DNA of 24,982 nucleotides from Gammaproteobacteria bacterium (lineage in GTDB: Bacteria > Pseudomonadota > Gammaproteobacteria > DSM-16500): contig JABDEN010000020.1 of assembly GCA_013287025.1 (NCBI GenBank), positions 1 to 24,982 of the forward strand. Reading direction: 5' to 3'. The notes under the pieces are model-generated. The model saw only the letters and a program-made list of their open reading frames with translations. It did no database searches and was not told the DNA's origin. The position numbers and the translations under genes are program-made. Below, piece by piece: positions 22,755 through 24,982 of the stretch (positions within the stretch are counted from its first letter, which is position 1; the number at the start of each line of letters is the position of its first letter).

Positions 22755-23939
22755 ATGTATAAAAAAATCATTGGATCTATTTTAATGTTATTAGGCACAT
22801 CAGTTGGGGCTGCGATGCTGGCCTTACCCATTGTGACTGCACATGAAAGCGTCGCGATGAGCTTTTTCCTATTATTTTTTAGTTGGCTCATGATGACCGT
22901 CGGCGCTTATAGTTTGCTTGAAGTGAATTTGTGGCTGAAATCCGATACGAATATGGTGAGTATGGCATCCCATACGATTGGGCGTTTCGGAAAAGTTCTC
23001 ACTTGGGTAATTTATCTATTATTGCTTTATAGTTTAATTTGCGCCTATTTATCTGGGTTAAGTGATATTTTACAAAATTTGTTACTTAATTTTCATATTG
23101 CAATTCCGATCTGGTTTTCTATTTTTTTAGTATTAGGAATTTTTGGTACGATTGTCTATCGTGGTATACATTCTGTCGATATTCTTAATCGTGGTTTAAT
23201 GTTTCTTAAATTAGTCGCTTTTTTTATTTTGGTTGTTGCAATGAGTCAACATGTTAATTTTACTCTTCCCTTCGAAGGAGATTATGAATGGCATAATAGC
23301 GTGCTAATGGTAATGTTAACTTCATTTGGTTATGCCATTATTATTCCTTCTTTAAGAAATTATTTGAATAATGACAAAGTATTAAAAAAAGTCGTACTTA
23401 TTGGCAGTCTCATCCCTCTTTTGTTATATGCCATTTGGATTTTCTTCATTCAAGGTATTATAAGCAGAACGGGAGAACATGGTTTAATTAATATATTGAA
23501 TTCAGAAAATACGAATTCTATGTTAATGAATGCCATGACTTTAAAAATGAATACCGCTTTAGTGGCGGAAATGGTGAAATTATTTATTTCCATTTGTGCA
23601 GCGACTTCCTTTCTCGGTGTTTCGGTTTGTTTAACCGATTTTATTGCAGATGGTTTATCCATTCAAAAAAAATCGAAATCAGGAATTATTGTTTATCTAT
23701 TGGCATTTTTGCCGCCGTTATTCATCGTATTAATTTCACCAGGCATTTTTGTGACGGCATTACATTATGCAGGAATTTGGTGTCTACTTTTATTAATTAT
23801 TATTCCTTTAATGATGTTGTATTGGGGAAGATATAAAAAAGGTTTTATGCAAAATAAATTATTACCCGGAAAAATATTTTTGCTAGGTTCCTTTTTTGTA
23901 AGCATTTATTTATTGGTAGTGAATATTTTGCAAGTTTAA
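22755..23939 (+). CDS. Aromatic amino acid permease, TyrP/HAAAP family
   Basis: A 394-residue inner membrane transporter with about eleven hydrophobic helices. The N-terminus GSILMLLGTSVGAAMLALPI (7-26) is the hallmark of the hydroxy/aromatic amino acid permease family (TyrP, Mtr, TnaB; about 400 residues). Further family features are the segment SFGYAIIIPSLRNYL (about 190-204) and SICAATSFLGVSVCLTDFIADGL (about 277-299). It probably takes up tyrosine or tryptophan with protons; many Legionellales carry several copies. Start ATG at 22755 has a weak site (GAGATTAG). It is transcribed from the compact divergent promoter region and ends before a long hairpin. Confidence 0.92.
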   Translation: MYKKIIGSILMLLGTSVGAAMLALPIVTAHESVAMSFFLLFFSWLMMTVGAYSLLEVNLWLKSDTNMVSMASHTIGRFGKVLTWVIYLLLLYSLICAYLSGLSDILQNLLLNFHIAIPIWFSIFLVLGIFGTIVYRGIHSVDILNRGLMFLKLVAFFILVVAMSQHVNFTLPFEGDYEWHNSVLMVMLTSFGYAIIIPSLRNYLNNDKVLKKVVLIGSLIPLLLYAIWIFFIQGIISRTGEHGLINILNSENTNSMLMNAMTLKMNTALVAEMVKLFISICAATSFLGVSVCLTDFIADGLSIQKKSKSGIIVYLLAFLPPLFIVLISPGIFVTALHYAGIWCLLLLIIIPLMMLYWGRYKKGFMQNKLLPGKIFLLGSFFVSIYLLVVNILQV

Positions 23940-23949
23940 AAAAGTATCC

Positions 23950-23986
23950 ACGCCTTTTTAAAAATATCGAATTTTTAAAAAGGCGT
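23950..23986. terminator. Hairpin between the convergent permease and upp genes
   Basis: ACGCCTTTTTAAAAAT (23950-23965) and ATTTTTAAAAAGGCGT (23971-23986) are perfect 16-bp arms with a 5-nt loop. It lies 10 nt after one stop and 10 nt from the other, so it can serve both transcripts, although a separate T-run follows only in the minus direction (ACTTTTTT). Confidence 0.7.
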
Positions 23987-23996
23987 CGCAACTAAT

Positions 23997-24659
23997 CTAA
24001 GTGCCAAAAAACCTATCCCCAAAATCTCCTATGCCCGGTAGCATAAAACATTGTTCATTTAAATCTTCCTCAAGCGAAGATGTCACGATTTTGACTTTGG
24101 GGTATTTTGTTAAAACCGCATCTATACCTTGGCGAACCGCGAGTAAAGTGCCTAATACAATGTTATCTTCAGACACACCTTTCTCAATCAATAAATGTAT
24201 TGCTGACAAGGCACTTCCTCCGGTTGCTAACATTGGTTCCATCAGAATGACATGTCTTTTACTAATATCTTCAGGAAAAATAGAATAATATAAACGAGGT
24301 AATTTAGTTATTTTATCTCTTTGAATGAGAATTTTTCCTATGCGAATGGCAGGAATCATTAATCGCAATTCTGTTTCCATGCTTTCTCCCGCCCGAAGAA
24401 TCGATACGCCACAAATATCAGATGCAAATCGGAGGCCTTTATAAATGTGACCCACAGGAGTTTGTACCATTTCTTCTTGAAATGGTAAAAGATTCAGTGC
24501 TTCTTCAAGTACTAAACGATTAATGCGAGTGGAATAATGAATAAAATCCTGACGACTCGCATTTTTATGACGAATAATCGTATGCATAGCGCGCAATTGA
24601 TTGGTTTGACGAATTAAATAAAAATGGGTTTTAGATTGTTGTTCTATATTTTTAAGCAT
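23997..24659 (-). CDS. upp: Uracil phosphoribosyltransferase, FUR1-like type
   Basis: The enzyme makes UMP from uracil and PRPP in pyrimidine salvage. The 220-residue product keeps the PRPP loop EPMLATGGSA (141-150) and the uracil-binding end PGIGDFGDRFFGT (208-220). The rest resembles the eukaryotic FUR1/UCK-linked type more than E. coli Upp: IRHKNASRQDFIHYSTRINR (29-48), TPVGHIYKGLRFASDICGVS (67-86) and RIGKILIQRDKITKLPRLYY (106-125). Start ATG at 24659; a later ATG (M25) would shorten the N-terminus. It begins 11 nt after the stop of the preceding gene on the same strand, so they are probably co-transcribed. Confidence 0.93.
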   Translation of the reverse strand: MLKNIEQQSKTHFYLIRQTNQLRAMHTIIRHKNASRQDFIHYSTRINRLVLEEALNLLPFQEEMVQTPVGHIYKGLRFASDICGVSILRAGESMETELRLMIPAIRIGKILIQRDKITKLPRLYYSIFPEDISKRHVILMEPMLATGGSALSAIHLLIEKGVSEDNIVLGTLLAVRQGIDAVLTKYPKVKIVTSSLEEDLNEQCFMLPGIGDFGDRFFGT

Positions 24660-24670
24660 TGGTTATCTCT

Positions 24671-24982
24671 TTATTCAGGTTTATTTTCAAATGATGGAGG
24701 TAATATTGGAGTTGTAGTAAATTGAGCAGCAGCTGCACGATAGATAGATTTTTTATTAGTCCTTTGCCACAGCAATCGTAACACATAAACTAGTTTTGGA
24801 TTGTGTTCTTCATCTTCTAGAAAAGCGCGTTCCATAATTTCATGCCAGTTCTCTTCCCATAATCGGGTTGATTCTTCGGAATCTATTTTGCTATTAAATA
24901 TATTATTTAATGCGATTAATTTGGATTTATTTGGAAAATATCTTTCAGAAAACAGAATACATAGCATACCTATCCAAAAACA
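24671..24982 (-). CDS. 3' part of an unrecognised gene upstream of upp (cut by right edge)
   Basis: The frame is open to the right edge. An ATG at 24967 would give 98 residues, but no good ribosome site precedes it, and CFWIG continues the frame before it, so this is probably the end of a longer protein. The visible part begins hydrophobic (MLCILF), then is soluble and charged with a helix-like RLWEENWHEIMERAFLEDEE, and ends Pro-rich. I do not recognise a family. Confidence 0.6.
   Translation of the reverse strand, partial: CFWIGMLCILFSERYFPNKSKLIALNNIFNSKIDSEESTRLWEENWHEIMERAFLEDEEHNPKLVYVLRLLWQRTNKKSIYRAAAAQFTTTPILPPSFENKPE

Noticed and set aside
1..24982. CRISPR arrays, tRNA/rRNA genes, transposases, phage genes
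   Set aside because: I looked in all gaps and found no spaced direct-repeat arrays, cloverleaf-like sequences, or transposase or phage-type products. Faint or divergent cases could be missed by eye.

Overview
The window is AT-rich, densely coded gammaproteobacterial chromosome. Fis, HU, a ProQ/FinO RNA chaperone, HPF, ETF-quinone oxidoreductase and two L,D-transpeptidases, together with a host-targeting-looking protein and GC-rich palindromic repeats, suggest an intracellular relative of Legionella/Coxiella/Berkiella. That placement is inference from gene content; the window has no rRNA or tRNA marker. No CRISPR array, transposase or prophage gene was seen.

Layout. 1-1459 (-) is an ABC exporter cut by the left edge. 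1658-2989 (-) holds three DNA-binding or nucleoid-type genes in a row: fis, an HU gene and a lysine-rich coiled-coil protein. proQ (3195-3692, +) diverges from them and is followed by a perfect 44-bp-arm palindrome. An amino acid permease (3941-5503, +) overlaps tail to tail with a LysM-like L,D-transpeptidase (5490-6176, -). 6365-8196 (+) is a two-gene acyl-CoA unit (enoyl-CoA hydratase and 3-hydroxyisobutyryl-CoA hydrolase), followed by hpf. 8853-11632 (-) is a coupled thiolase/ETF-QO pair. The two blocks fit fatty-acid and branched-chain amino acid catabolism. 11739-16024 (+) is a four-gene overlapping operon for a MacAB-like exporter with two separate FtsX-type permeases. A small two-helix membrane protein and a eukaryotic-type (type II) glutamine synthetase follow, convergent across a perfect palindrome.

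17886-21389 (-) is the most unusual part. A 562-residue protein combines an N-terminal ubiquitin-like fold candidate, a Fic-like motif (HGFQDLNTRT), a Ser/Thr-rich disordered tail and a C-terminal CKLM that reads as a CaaX prenylation box. Upstream is a DUF692/MNIO-family protein in which three normally conserved metal-site histidines are replaced, apparently coupled to an 11-codon leader ORF, and then a second L,D-transpeptidase. 21646-22650 (-) is an exported Tyr/Asn/His-rich low-complexity protein that shares a compact divergent promoter with a TyrP-like aromatic amino acid permease (22755-23939, +). The right end has a FUR1-like uracil phosphoribosyltransferase and the 3' part of an unrecognised gene.

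All gene-free gaps are shorter than 300 bp. The main ones are described through their terminators, promoters and repeats.
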